The notes under the pieces: model-generated | Database searches by the model: none | What the model saw: only the letters and a program-made list of their open reading frames with translations | Told to the model about the DNA's origin: nothing | DNA from: Paenisporosarcina indica | GTDB taxonomy: Bacteria; Bacillota; Bacilli; Bacillales_A; Planococcaceae | Length of the DNA: 64,000 bases | NCBI RefSeq assembly: GCF_001939075.1 | Contig: NZ_MPTA01000002.1 | Location: forward strand, 310,001-374,000 | Reading direction: 5' to 3' | Position numbers and translations under genes: made by a program | Shown here: positions 7,828 to 16,597 of the stretch, piece after piece | Layout: each line of letters begins with the position of its first letter | Position numbering within the stretch: the stretch's first letter is position 1

Positions 7828-10050
7828 TTAGCTAGAACAAGATTCACAATCTATCAGTTCAATCGATGTGGAACGCACATAATAGGTTGTTTTCAATCCA
7901 CTTTGCCAAGCATCCAAATGCAGACTGAGCAAATCTTTCGCTTTAATTGTGTTTTGCACATATAAATTCAGCGACACCCCTTGGTCGATATGACGTTGAC
8001 GGGCGGCGTTCTGTTTTAACGTCCAGTGTTGATCAATAAAGTAAGCCGACTTGTAAAACCATGTGGTATCTTGATTCAAATCCGGGACCGTTACTGGGAT
8101 TTTGTAGTCTTTCTTTTCTTCTGAATAGCTTTTTTGGAAAATGGGATCAATACTTGCTGTGCTTCCTGCTAATATCGATGTGGATGAATTCGGCGCAATG
8201 GCCATTAAATAACCATTTCGCATACCATTCATGGCCACGTCAAAGCGAAGCTCACGCCACTTCCCACCTGTGTAATCTCTTGACGTAAAGTATTCACCTG
8301 TATGGAAATCTGACCCGTGAAATAATGGATAAGGTCCTTTTTCACGTGATAAATTCATAGAGGCTTTCACCGTTAAATACGCTATTTCTTCATATAGCTC
8401 ATCAGCAAACTCTACAGCTTCATCAGATTCCCAACGAATTCCTTTTAAAGCCAATAAGTGATGCCAACCAAATGTACCAAGGCCAATTCCACGATATCTC
8501 GCGTTGGTCCGCTGTGCTTGTGGTACAGGAATCATATTCAAATCAATGACATTGTCGAGCATGCGAACTTGAATTTCTATCAGTTGTTCCAATACACCAG
8601 CTGGAACCGCTTTTCCTAAATTAATGGAAGATAAATTACAAACCACAAAGTCGCCTGGCTTACGTCGTGTCACAATGACATCATCTTCCAGCGTAATCGA
8701 TTCAAATTCAGTTGCACTCATGTTTTGAAAGATTTCCGTACATAAGTTACTGCTATAAATCATGCCTTCATGTTTATTGGAATTCCTACGGTTCACTTCA
8801 TCTCGGTAAAACATAAACGGTACGCCGGTTTCTAGTTGGCTCCGCATGATGCGTTTCATAATATCAATCGCGGGAACCACTTCCCTCGACAATCTCGCTT
8901 CCGCTATACATGCCTGGTACTTTTCACGGAAAGTCCCTCCCCCTTTAGTTTCATCGTAGAAGTCTTCCAAGGAGTAGCCCATCACGGTACGCACTTCATG
9001 AGGGTCAAATAATGCCCACTCTTCCCGAGATTCTACTTTCTCCATAAAAATATCTGGCAAACAAACACCTGTAAAAATGTCATGAGCGCGTAAACGTTCA
9101 TCCCCATTATTCAACTTCAAATCTAGAAACGGCATGATATCTTTATGCCAAACATCTAAATAAACTGCAATTGCACCTTGTCTCTGCCCAAGTTGGTCTA
9201 CGCTGACGGCTGTATTGTTCAATTGTTTAACCCAAGGAAGCACGCCGCTTGAAGCCCCCTGGAATCCACGAATCGATGAACCACGACTTCGTACTTTCCC
9301 CATATAGACGCCTATTCCACCGCCATATTTCGATAACGTCGCTACATCCGTATTCGAGTCATAGATTCCTTGCAAACTATCGTCTACCGTATCAATAAAG
9401 CAGCTTGATAACTGGCCATGTGGTTTCCCGGCATTCGAGAGGGTTGGTGTTGCCACCGTCATATACAGATTACTCATGGCCCAGTAGGATTCCTTCACTT
9501 TTGTTAAACGATCCGTAGTTTCATTTTGCATTAACGTCATGGCAATGATGAGCCAGCGTTCTTGAGGTAGTTCAGCCGGAGTTTTATCAAAGTCTCTTGC
9601 CACGTAGCGGTCCATCAACGTTTTCAAACCGATATATGTAAACAGCATATCTCTATGAGGTTCAATGATTGCTCCCAAAACTGTAATCTCTTCTTTCGTA
9701 TATGTTTGAATCAATCGACTATCATATAACCCCTTTTCTGATAAACGGGTAACGTGGTTGTAAAAGTTCGTATACACATCTCCTATTAAACAGTCTCGTA
9801 ATGCCGCTTGATCACTGTAAACTTGTGACAAATAGATTTGAGCTGCAACAAATGTCCAAAATGGTTCTTCTTCATCCAAATGACTGAGCGCTTCCAACTC
9901 CATGGCTTTTGACCATTGGGCATCCGTTCCGTCGTGGTTTTTCTTCGACCACTTGTCATGTGCACGCAATAAGGGAGCTAATTGGCCTTCATTGTACATA
10001 GTAAGTAATTCCTCAATCATCTTTTCTTTTTTGGATTGTATCTTTTGCAT
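7828..10050 (-). CDS. nrdA: Class I ribonucleotide-diphosphate reductase large subunit (R1)
   Basis: Catalytic subunit, 740 aa. Visible active-site residues: C217 (SSCFI), the N435-L-C437-T-E439 thiyl motif, C471 (VVCNLSS), the radical-path pair Y723/Y724, and the C-terminal redox pair C735/C738. The N-terminal ~80 residues do not read as a recognisable ATP-cone, so overall activity control by dATP may be absent or altered (inference). The ATG at 10050 has AAAGGGG about 10 nt upstream. Its ~390-nt leader holds a terminator, a cobalamin riboswitch and NrdR boxes, meaning expression should fall when B12 is plentiful and dATP is high. Confidence 0.93.
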   Translation of the reverse strand: MQKIQSKKEKMIEELLTMYNEGQLAPLLRAHDKWSKKNHDGTDAQWSKAMELEALSHLDEEEPFWTFVAAQIYLSQVYSDQAALRDCLIGDVYTNFYNHVTRLSEKGLYDSRLIQTYTKEEITVLGAIIEPHRDMLFTYIGLKTLMDRYVARDFDKTPAELPQERWLIIAMTLMQNETTDRLTKVKESYWAMSNLYMTVATPTLSNAGKPHGQLSSCFIDTVDDSLQGIYDSNTDVATLSKYGGGIGVYMGKVRSRGSSIRGFQGASSGVLPWVKQLNNTAVSVDQLGQRQGAIAVYLDVWHKDIMPFLDLKLNNGDERLRAHDIFTGVCLPDIFMEKVESREEWALFDPHEVRTVMGYSLEDFYDETKGGGTFREKYQACIAEARLSREVVPAIDIMKRIMRSQLETGVPFMFYRDEVNRRNSNKHEGMIYSSNLCTEIFQNMSATEFESITLEDDVIVTRRKPGDFVVCNLSSINLGKAVPAGVLEQLIEIQVRMLDNVIDLNMIPVPQAQRTNARYRGIGLGTFGWHHLLALKGIRWESDEAVEFADELYEEIAYLTVKASMNLSREKGPYPLFHGSDFHTGEYFTSRDYTGGKWRELRFDVAMNGMRNGYLMAIAPNSSTSILAGSTASIDPIFQKSYSEEKKDYKIPVTVPDLNQDTTWFYKSAYFIDQHWTLKQNAARQRHIDQGVSLNLYVQNTIKAKDLLSLHLDAWQSGLKTTYYVRSTSIELIDCESCSS

Positions 10051-10090
10051 CTGATGTAATCCCCTTTCAAATTATAATTTTCGGGTACAC

Positions 10091-10130
10091 AAAAAAGCGA
10101 TCGCACAGCCATTTCGGCTGAGCGATCGCT
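10091..10130 (-). terminator. Terminator in the nrdAB leader (probable riboswitch expression platform)
   Basis: On the minus strand AGCGATCGC-T-CAGCC pairs with GGCTG-T-GCGATCGCT (10096-10130) and is followed by TTTTTT (10091-10096). It lies between the cobalamin aptamer and the nrdA ribosome site, so it is the likely off-switch for the operon. Confidence 0.88.
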
Positions 10131-10244
10131 CATGATTGATTGAATGGAAAAGAGTTATACCGGTACACGAGAAATGGATAATTGCTCGCTACTGATAGCT
10201 CGCTTCCACTCCTCAACCCCCGAAGAAAGTGTTGCTTAATCGAA

Positions 10245-10395
10245 AAGATGGCAGGTCTCCTGGCTCGTGTTTCACCCTTCCGTACGCCTTCCCATGCTGT
10301 CGCACAGTGGACTTTGTACAGTCGTTCACACTTACAGTTGCGGGGACAGCTTCGGCATTTGACCGAATTCCCTATTAAACCATTGCTGGTACCAT
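10245..10395 (-). promoter_or_regulatory. Cobalamin (AdoCbl) riboswitch upstream of nrdAB
   Basis: Minus strand shows the conserved blocks in order: GGGAATTCGGTC, GAAGCTGTCCCCGCAACTGT, CCACTG, GGGAAGG, and the B12 box AGCCAGGAGACCTGCC (10250-10265). About 115 nt separates the aptamer from a terminator hairpin. Control of a B12-independent RNR by B12 is known in actinobacteria; the usual logic is that a B12-dependent class II enzyme exists elsewhere in the genome. Confidence 0.93.
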
Positions 10396-10407
10396 TCTTT
10401 CGCATAC

Positions 10408-10454
10408 ATACTATATATTGTGTTTTATATAAACATTAGCCTAACATATTGTGT
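10408..10454 (-). promoter_or_regulatory. Pair of NrdR boxes upstream of the riboswitch
   Basis: Two 16-nt elements, ACACAATATATAGTAT (10408-10423) and ACACAATATGTTAGGC (10439-10454) on the minus strand, match the NrdR consensus acaCwAtATaTwGtgt well and partly. They are 31 bp apart start to start, the three-turn spacing of genuine NrdR sites. The promoter is expected to overlap them. Confidence 0.85.
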
Positions 10455-10581
10455 TTTTTCGTTCAATAGACGAAAAGTCTCTGAATCTTCTTATCCCTTA
10501 TTAACACTGGCTAATTCATTTAAATAATATTTTTTGTCTTCCTCTTATTTTATCATTCCAAGTAATGTGAATGCTTTAAAT

Positions 10582-11019
10582 TCAAGAAGTTGAGACACCA
10601 GCTATCAGTAATCGATCGGCAATTTTAATGTTGTTTTTAAGATAAATCGGTACTTCTTCGCATTCCAGAATTTCCTGTGTCGACATCCAATGTACTTCAT
10701 CTACTTCGTCAGGACTCTTAGCGTAGGCTTCGCCAGAATGGTGACCGCAAAGAAAAACGATGTCTACCACATGGACCCCTGAATCGGTAACAAATGAAGA
10801 ACTATTGACATACCGAAGATTTGAAACCACGATTCCAACCTCTTCAGCGAACTCTCTTAGTAGCGTTCCTTCCAAAATATCCGAAGAGTTTCCTTCGAGT
10901 TCAACCTTGCCACCAACAAGAGACAGTGTTCCTCCTGCATGTTCTTCTTTTTCGCTGCGTCTTATTAACAGCCATTTTTCATTTTTGTAGATCGCACCTT
11001 CCACGTTAACAATGAACAT
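10582..11019 (-). CDS. Nudix hydrolase
   Basis: Small Nudix enzyme that would cleave a nucleoside diphosphate linked to another moiety. It shows GGKVELEGN and REFAEEVG, i.e. a Nudix box in which the stretch between the first glycines and REx2EE is about four residues longer than usual. Start set at 11019: GGAGG lies 7 nt upstream, whereas an apparent extension to 11142 runs into a dispersed repeat. 145 aa. Stands alone on the strand, 120 nt downstream of that repeat. Substrate unknown. Confidence 0.82.
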   Translation of the reverse strand: MFIVNVEGAIYKNEKWLLIRRSEKEEHAGGTLSLVGGKVELEGNSSDILEGTLLREFAEEVGIVVSNLRYVNSSSFVTDSGVHVVDIVFLCGHHSGEAYAKSPDEVDEVHWMSTQEILECEEVPIYLKNNIKIADRLLIAGVSTS

Positions 11020-11075
11020 AAACTGACCTCCAAGAATGAGCTTTCTATGTATTCTCTTTAACATTATCAACCGTT

Positions 11076-11197
11076 CTTTATCGTACATTTGCGCTGGTCG
11101 CACGTTCCTTATGAGCCAATATATCGGGATTTTAGCCTTCATTCGCGAATGTACCCACTCGTCTATTAAGTTACATCAACAGCATTCTTTAACATAG
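11076..11197. repeat. Dispersed repeat, copy A
   Basis: Begins CTTTATCGTACATTTGCG and ends around ACATCAACAGC, both shared with copy B at 28187-28336. Inside, CGTACATTTGCG (11083-11094) and CGCGAATGTACC (11144-11155) form inverted repeats. No coding content. Looks like a small mobile or palindromic intergenic element. Confidence 0.6.
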
Positions 11198-11212
11198 CCT
11201 TGTATAAAGGTT

Positions 11213-11896
11213 CTATTTAATTAAACAAACGTCGTTGTTTATCATGCGAATAACCTCGTTTAAATCCAATAAATCGTCAACGATATAGTCGGCACCGACA
11301 TTTGTGTAGTGAACGTTCCGCTTCCAAATGCCCTTCATTCCTACGTTCTTAGCAGCTTTCACATCATTTAATGGATGGTCTCCTATAAATATACTTTCAT
11401 GAGGAGATACCGCAAGTTTCTCGAGTGCTCTATGAAATAACCTAGGGTCTGGCTTTTTTAAACCTTCCCACTCAGATACTAAAATTACATCAAAATATTT
11501 TTCTATATCTAATGACATAATATTATCTGTTTGAAACTGACCATATCCATTTGTAATCATTCCTAGAATAAGATTGTTGCTCTTTAGCTCTTCCAGCATT
11601 CCAGTAAGATTTGGGAAGGGGACACAGCTATGCTTAAATTCACTGATATAATCTTTCAGTAGTTCTTTCCACGTTATTTCTTTAATTGATAATTCCTCGA
11701 CTAATTGCTGATACACTTTATCTTTCCAAACATATCCATGTTGATCCAGCTCGATAAATCTAGCCATATACTGCTCTTTTGGAATATGACCTACGAAATT
11801 TATCAATCTTTCATATTGCCTATTTATGAACAACTTTACTGAATCATCTCTATTTAATAATGTGCCATCCAAATCAAATAATACAGCTTTTATCAA
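11213..11896 (-). CDS. HAD-superfamily hydrolase (YjjG/FCP1-like subfamily I)
   Basis: Phosphatase-type HAD protein. Motif I DLDGTL, motif II within MITNGYG, motif III lysine in KKPDPRLF, and motif IV GDHPLNDVKAAKNVG are all present, with an alpha-helical cap between motifs I and II. The TTG at 11896 is taken as start because AGAGG is about 8 nt upstream and only 25 nt separates it from the upstream Nudix gene; the longer frame to 11956 overlaps that gene. 227 aa. Probably co-transcribed with the Nudix hydrolase. Substrate unknown; many relatives dephosphorylate nucleotides or sugars. Confidence 0.85.
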   Translation of the reverse strand: MIKAVLFDLDGTLLNRDDSVKLFINRQYERLINFVGHIPKEQYMARFIELDQHGYVWKDKVYQQLVEELSIKEITWKELLKDYISEFKHSCVPFPNLTGMLEELKSNNLILGMITNGYGQFQTDNIMSLDIEKYFDVILVSEWEGLKKPDPRLFHRALEKLAVSPHESIFIGDHPLNDVKAAKNVGMKGIWKRNVHYTNVGADYIVDDLLDLNEVIRMINNDVCLIK

Positions 11897-11921
11897 TACA
11901 TCCACCTCTACCCTGTAATTT

Positions 11922-12329
11922 TTAGAACGACACACAAAACGGATGTTCTTCTTCATTTAAAATTTTTAGAATTCTCTCTTTGAAATTCGACCATGTGACC
12001 AGTTTTAATACTTCTTCTAATGTAAAATAACCAACCTCTAGACTTTCACTACTCGTTTGCAATTCACCGCCTATTGCTTTCCCTAACCAACAGGTAGCAC
12101 AAACACTTGCATTTAGATTTTGATAGATACCACAGAACTTGGTCACTTCAATATCAATGCCAGTTTCTTCTTTTACTTCTCTGATAATCCCCTCTTGAAT
12201 GGTCTCCCCCATTTCTATTATTCCACCTGGAAATTCCCATCCTCTCCGAGGGCCTCTAATAAGCAGGATTTTCCCTTCATCATTCAACACTACTGCCCCT
12301 GCAGAAAGGGAGTGCTTAGGACTGGACAT
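11922..12329 (-). CDS. Nudix hydrolase (paralogue of the gene at 34357)
   Basis: 135-aa Nudix enzyme with a full box, GGIIEMGETIQEG...REVKEETG. It is clearly paralogous to the protein at 34357-34797: both share the opening PKHxLSA, the core GPRRGWE, ITKFCG/VTKFCG and SSESLEVG. The ATG at 12329 has AAGGTGG 8 nt upstream; the apparent extension to 12371 lacks one. Likely the first gene of a two-gene unit with the HAD hydrolase 25 nt downstream. The GPRRGWE start of the box is typical of a Bacillales Nudix group of unknown substrate. Confidence 0.87.
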   Translation of the reverse strand: MSSPKHSLSAGAVVLNDEGKILLIRGPRRGWEFPGGIIEMGETIQEGIIREVKEETGIDIEVTKFCGIYQNLNASVCATCWLGKAIGGELQTSSESLEVGYFTLEEVLKLVTWSNFKERILKILNEEEHPFCVSF

Positions 12330-12410
12330 GTTAAAAACCACCTTAATTGATTTATTTTTTCGTTTGTTCAATTAAAAAAATCTGTTTTAGCAGCTCCAAT
12401 GTCCTCCTAG

Positions 12411-12560
12411 TTAATAATTTCGGATGATCCGTATAATCATTTTTGGAATAAACAATATGATCTGCCCAACTACTTCAAGGAAGACGGATTCTCGTATTTC
12501 ACCAAATATCACTTTTATAATTCCATCGTTTTTCTTTTCATGCCCCTCATCATTTTTCAT
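12411..12560 (-). CDS. Small hypothetical protein, 49 aa
   Basis: Short frame with a GGGAG site 7 nt before ATG 12560. The peptide is hydrophilic and charged over its first 13 residues, then becomes hydrophobic/amphipathic, ending FIPKMIIRIIRNY. This pattern (EVVGQIILFIPKMIIRII) resembles small membrane-associated peptides common in Bacillales, but no named family is recognised. It fills the gap between two Nudix genes on the same strand. Confidence 0.5.
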   Translation of the reverse strand: MKNDEGHEKKNDGIIKVIFGEIRESVFLEVVGQIILFIPKMIIRIIRNY

Positions 12561-12583
12561 CATTAATCTCCCATATACATTTA

Positions 12584-13030
12584 TTAGGAATGTGAGTATT
12601 GTTTAATAAGATTTTTAATTATGGGATTTAGTCCTTCTGGCAGTTCATTTACTTTGAAAAATTTCACTTCTGTTGTTTCTTTTCCGTCCGCTTTCAGGAC
12701 ACCGCCCTTGATTTCCTTTGTTACATAAGCGATGGTCACAGGATAAAACTCGTCACCATTTGGTAATGTAACATAATGCTGTTTTCCTGAAAAAACACCA
12801 ACCAAATCAAGTTTTCCTATTTCTATTCCTGTTTCCTCCAACACTTCTCTTCTCCCGGCTTCTTCAGTAGATTCTCCTAATTCAATGAAACCACCTGGAA
12901 CTCCCCACAGCCCATCACTTCTTTTCTGTAATAAGAATTCCCCGGATTCGTTAATTACAGCAACAGCAACACCCACCAATATTAGTGGTTGATTCCCTAC
13001 AACCTTGCGCAGATCTTCTATATAGCTCAT
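12584..13030 (-). CDS. Nudix hydrolase (YjhB-like)
   Basis: 148-aa Nudix protein with box GGFIELGESTEEAGRREVLEETG, an exact fit to Gx5Ex7REUxEExGU. The conserved opening (about 12-40: QPLILVGVAVAVINESGEF) and the GLWGVPGG segment match a common Bacillus Nudix subgroup. ATG 13030 has GGAGGG just upstream; the longer frame to 13132 lacks support. It is unrelated in detail to the 11922/34357 pair. Third Nudix gene within 2.5 kb, suggesting a nucleotide-sanitation or metabolite-repair cluster (inference). Confidence 0.88.
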   Translation of the reverse strand: MSYIEDLRKVVGNQPLILVGVAVAVINESGEFLLQKRSDGLWGVPGGFIELGESTEEAGRREVLEETGIEIGKLDLVGVFSGKQHYVTLPNGDEFYPVTIAYVTKEIKGGVLKADGKETTEVKFFKVNELPEGLNPIIKNLIKQYSHS

Positions 13031-13315
13031 AACACCCTCCATAATATTACATTTATAAAAAAACAATTCGACATCTTTATAAAATCTCCTTCTTCTTATT
13101 CGACTACGAATGTTCACTAAGCTAAAAGTCATAAAAACGTTCGAGAATTTAATTAATTCGGAATTGTGATTTTTACCCGACTTGTCGAATCGAGTCGTAA
13201 TCTGTTAGACTTTTATCTAATTAATATTTTGCAATTATCTGATTTAATTACACTATCAGTTTTTAACAGACAAAAATTTGCAAAGAACCTAGAACAACAG
13301 GGAGTGGGGAATTAT

Positions 13316-14674
13316 ATGCCGGAACAAGAATTGTCTAGAGGTCTAAAAAACAGGCACGTACAACTCATCGCCATTGGTGGGGCGATCGGGACGGGATTAT
13401 TTCTCGGAGCAGGAAAATCCATTCATTTAGCAGGACCATCGATTTTATTCGCATATTTGTTAACAGGTATAATTTGCTTCTTAATCATGCGTGCACTCGG
13501 AGAACTACTTTTAAGCAATTTGAAATATCATTCATTCGTTGACTTCGTAAGAGACTATTTAGGTAATATGGCAGCATTCATTACAGGTTGGACATACTGG
13601 TTTTGTTGGATTTCAATCGCAATGGCAGATTTAACTGCAGTTGGTCTCTATACACAGTTTTGGCTTCCTGAGGTTCCACAATGGATGCCGGGATTAATTG
13701 CACTTGTCATTTTGTTATTCATGAACCTAGCAACCGTCAAACTTTTTGGCGAAATGGAATTCTGGTTCGCATTGATTAAAGTCATTGCTATTCTTGCTCT
13801 GATTGTTATCGGGATTTTCATGATTGTAAAAGGCTTTTCCACTGACGCAGGAGCATCCAGTTTCACGAATCTTTGGAGCCACGGCGGCATGTTCCCAAAT
13901 GGCTTGAATGGATTTATTCTCTCATTCCAGATGGTTGTATTTGCTTTTGTCGGCATTGAACTTGTTGGACTTACAGCAGGTGAAACAGAAGATCCAGAAA
14001 GAGTAATCCCAAAAGCAATCAATAATATCCCTATTCGAATATTAATTTTCTACATTGGCGCACTTATTGTCATCATGAGTATTTATCCATGGAACGCCAT
14101 CAATCCAATGGAAAGCCCATTTGTCCAAGTCTTCGTCGCGGTGGGCATCGCTGCAGCCGCTGGTATCGTCAACTTTGTCGTCCTGACTTCTGCAGCTTCG
14201 GCATGTAACAGCGCCATCTTCAGTACAAGCCGGATGATCTATTCACTTGCCAAAGACAAAAATGCACCTGTACCGCTTGCAAAACTCACTTCGGGGAAAG
14301 TGCCTTCCAATGCATTGTTCTTTTCGACTGTCATCATTCTGATTGCCGTTGTTTTGAACTATTTAATGCCAGAAGGTGTATTTACGCTCATTACAAGTAT
14401 TTCGACTGTTTGCTTCATCTTTATATGGGGAATTACGGTCATCAGCCATTTGAAATACCGTAAAACAAGACCTGATCTAGCGAAAAAGAGCAAATTTAAA
14501 TTGCCACTTTACCCATTTTCAAATTACTTAATTTTGGTTTTCCTTGCTTTCATCATTGTCGTGCTTGCATTGGCGGAAGATACGCGTATTGCCTTGTTCA
14601 TCACCCCTGTTTGGTTCATTTTATTAATTCTGATTTATAAAATGCGCGAAAAAAAGGTTTATCAAAGTAGATAG
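13316..14674 (+). CDS. cycA: Amino-acid permease, D-serine/D-alanine/glycine transporter type
   Basis: 452-aa APC-family transporter with twelve predicted helices, importing small neutral amino acids by proton symport. LSRGLKNRHVQLIAIGGAIG at the N-terminus, YHSFVDFVRDYLG, GWTYWFCW, NLATVKLFGEMEFWFALIK and FVVLTSAASACNSAIFSTSR match the CycA/AapA group closely. ATG 13316 follows GTGGGGAATTAT; the frame upstream to 13166 has no site and low coding character. Substrate call is by family resemblance. It is followed by its own terminator and then by a polar amino-acid ABC operon. Confidence 0.85.
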   Translation: MPEQELSRGLKNRHVQLIAIGGAIGTGLFLGAGKSIHLAGPSILFAYLLTGIICFLIMRALGELLLSNLKYHSFVDFVRDYLGNMAAFITGWTYWFCWISIAMADLTAVGLYTQFWLPEVPQWMPGLIALVILLFMNLATVKLFGEMEFWFALIKVIAILALIVIGIFMIVKGFSTDAGASSFTNLWSHGGMFPNGLNGFILSFQMVVFAFVGIELVGLTAGETEDPERVIPKAINNIPIRILIFYIGALIVIMSIYPWNAINPMESPFVQVFVAVGIAAAAGIVNFVVLTSAASACNSAIFSTSRMIYSLAKDKNAPVPLAKLTSGKVPSNALFFSTVIILIAVVLNYLMPEGVFTLITSISTVCFIFIWGITVISHLKYRKTRPDLAKKSKFKLPLYPFSNYLILVFLAFIIVVLALAEDTRIALFITPVWFILLILIYKMREKKVYQSR

Positions 14675-14719
14675 AGGGTAAAAAAGAGATAGTAAGTAGA
14701 ATATTCACTCGTTTGAAAT

Positions 14720-14756
14720 AGACCTCCTTATGAAAAATAATGAGAGGTCTTTTCTT
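14720..14756 (+). terminator. Intrinsic terminator after the permease
   Basis: AGACCTC (14720-14726) pairs with GAGGTCT (14744-14750), followed by TTTTCTTTTT. Confidence 0.75.
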
Positions 14757-14865
14757 TTTCATGAGTCTATATATATCTATCTATAATCCAACCTACCATT
14801 TTAGGACTATAGAATCGTCATTGCATACTGTAAATTTCCTAGAAAACAGGTAATTCTACATAAAA

Positions 14866-14894
14866 TTGACAATTTTGATATATATAAATATAAT
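14866..14894 (+). promoter_or_regulatory. Sigma-A promoter of the amino-acid ABC operon
   Basis: Perfect TTGACA (14866-14871), 17-bp spacer, perfect TATAAT (14889-14894), 70 nt before the first start codon. Confidence 0.8.
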
Positions 14895-14963
14895 TTACTT
14901 AATTCAGAAGTTTTAAATAAAATGTTATACATAGTAAGAATGTTTGACTTTAGGAGGAAAAGA

Positions 14964-15692
14964 ATGATTTCGTTTGATAAGGTGAATAAATTTTATGGGG
15001 ATTTTCAAGTACTGAAAGATATTAATCTCACAATCAACAAAGGTGAAGTTGTTGTAGTAATAGGTCCTTCCGGTTCCGGTAAAAGCACCTTGTTACGGTG
15101 TATCAATCATCTTGAAAAAATCACGGATGGAACACTCAACGTAAATGGCCTATCAGTTGCGGATAAAAAAACCGATATCAATAAACTGAGACGTAATATC
15201 GGAATGGTTTTCCAGCATTTTTATCTGTATCCACACAAAACGGTGCTTGAAAATATCATGTTGGCTCCTAGGAAAGTATTAGGACAATCGGAAAAAGAGG
15301 CCAAGGAATTGGCCATGTACTATCTCGACAAAGTTGGAATTTCGGATAAGGCAGATGCTTTCCCTTCCCAACTTTCCGGTGGTCAGCAACAGCGTGTGGC
15401 AATTGCCCGTGGACTCGTGATGAAACCGGAAATCATGCTTTTTGATGAACCTACCTCGGCACTTGATCCTGAAATGATCGGTGAGGTCCTGGATGTCATG
15501 AAAGCACTTGCTAAAGAAGGCATGACAATGGTTGTAGTGACTCACGAAATGGGATTTGCGAAAGAGGTAGCCGACCGAATCGTATTTATGGATGAAGGAC
15601 AAATATTGGAAGAAGCAGTTCCGGCTGAATTTTATGAGAATCCCCGTGAAGAACGGGCTCGCATGTTCCTTAGCCGTATATTAAATCATTAA
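14964..15692 (+). CDS. glnQ: Polar amino-acid ABC transporter ATP-binding protein (GlnQ-like)
   Basis: Cytoplasmic ATPase of an amino-acid importer, 242 aa. Walker [10 protein letters not shown] near residues 33-41, Q loop in [11 protein letters not shown], signature LSGGQQQR, Walker [14 protein letters not shown], and the switch histidine in VVTHEMGFA are all present; the HFYLYPH form is typical of glutamine/glutamate systems. ATG 14964 has AGGAGG 6 nt upstream. It heads the order ATPase, binding protein, permease, permease, the layout of Bacillus glnQHMP. Confidence 0.92.
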   Translation: MISFDKVNKFYGDFQVLKDINLTINKGEVVVVIGPSGSGKSTLLRCINHLEKITDGTLNVNGLSVADKKTDINKLRRNIGMVFQHFYLYPHKTVLENIMLAPRKVLGQSEKEAKELAMYYLDKVGISDKADAFPSQLSGGQQQRVAIARGLVMKPEIMLFDEPTSALDPEMIGEVLDVMKALAKEGMTMVVVTHEMGFAKEVADRIVFMDEGQILEEAVPAEFYENPREERARMFLSRILNH

Positions 15693-15706
15693 TTGGGGGA
15701 ATTTGG

Positions 15707-16507
15707 ATGTTAAAGTCAAAAAAGTTCTTTAAAATGGCATTCGCGACAACAATGGCTGCCATGGTACTTGCAGGATGCGGAGATGATAAGACCGATGAAA
15801 ATATTGACGTACTTGCACAAATCAAGGAAGAAAAGAAAATCGTCTATGGAGTGAAGTATGATACTCGTTTGTTTGGATTGAAAAACCCTTCAACTGGCGA
15901 TGTGGAAGGATTTGATATCGATATTTCCAAAGCACTGACTGAAGAAATGTTTGGTGATGACGTCAAGCCTGAGTTCCAGGAAGTTACTTCAAAAACACGA
16001 GTTGGTCTTTTAAACAATAACAAGATCGATGCGGTTATCGCTACAATGACAATCAATGAAGATCGTAAAAAAGAAGTCGATTTTACGGATGTATATTTTG
16101 ATGCTGGACAATCATTGCTTGTGAAAAAAGGAAGCAAAGTTCAAGGCATCAAAGACTTGAAAAAAGGGACAAAAGTTCTTGCAGTTAAAGGCTCTACATC
16201 TGCAGTGAACATTCGCGAGAATGCTCCCGAAACCGAAGTACTTGAATTTGAAAACTACGCTGAAGCTTTCACTGCCTTAAAATCTGGTAAAGGTGATGCC
16301 CTTACTACGGATGACTCAATCCTCTACGGAATGGCCGAAGAAGATCCTTCATTTGAGCTTGTGGGTGGAACATTCACGGAAGAACCTTATGGGATTGCTG
16401 TTAAAAAAGGAAATCAAGAGCTAGTCGATGAATTGAATAAAGCATTACAAAGCCTGAAGGACTCAGGCGAATACGATGAAATTAAGGATAAATGGATTAA
16501 GAAATAA
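15707..16507 (+). CDS. glnH: Polar amino-acid ABC transporter substrate-binding lipoprotein (GlnH-like)
   Basis: 266-aa extracellular receptor. The lipoprotein signal has lipobox VLAGC (Cys about residue 23). The SBP_bac_3 fold is shown by KIVYGVKYDTRLFG, VEGFDIDISKAL, VTSKTRVGLLNNNKIDAVIATMT-type text (Arg in TSKTR binds the ligand carboxylate in relatives) and DFTDVYFDAGQSLLV. GGGG precedes the ATG, 14 nt after the ATPase stop. Ligand probably glutamine, glutamate or a related acid (inference). Confidence 0.9.
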   Translation: MLKSKKFFKMAFATTMAAMVLAGCGDDKTDENIDVLAQIKEEKKIVYGVKYDTRLFGLKNPSTGDVEGFDIDISKALTEEMFGDDVKPEFQEVTSKTRVGLLNNNKIDAVIATMTINEDRKKEVDFTDVYFDAGQSLLVKKGSKVQGIKDLKKGTKVLAVKGSTSAVNIRENAPETEVLEFENYAEAFTALKSGKGDALTTDDSILYGMAEEDPSFELVGGTFTEEPYGIAVKKGNQELVDELNKALQSLKDSGEYDEIKDKWIKK

Positions 16508-16528
16508 TTACTTATATCAGGTTTCTTG

Positions 16529-16578
16529 TCAGGATGGGCAGTATTCCGTAAGCAATTTTACGGTCCTGCTCATCCTGA
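16529..16578 (+). promoter_or_regulatory. Long intercistronic hairpin between binding protein and permeases
   Basis: TCAGGATGGGCAG (16529-16541) pairs with CTGCTCATCCTGA (16566-16578), with a second internal stem CCGTAA/TTACGG (16546-16563). There is no T run, so it more likely protects the upstream mRNA or trims expression of the permeases than terminates transcription. Confidence 0.65.
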
Positions 16579-16597
16579 TTAATTAGGAGGAGATCGT

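Noticed and set aside
10130-10405. Minus-strand ORF over the riboswitch
   Set aside because: It is the aptamer RNA read as protein; conserved riboswitch blocks explain the sequence.
11019-11142. N-terminal extension of the Nudix gene
   Set aside because: The extra codons come from the dispersed repeat; GGAGG marks the inner ATG at 11019.
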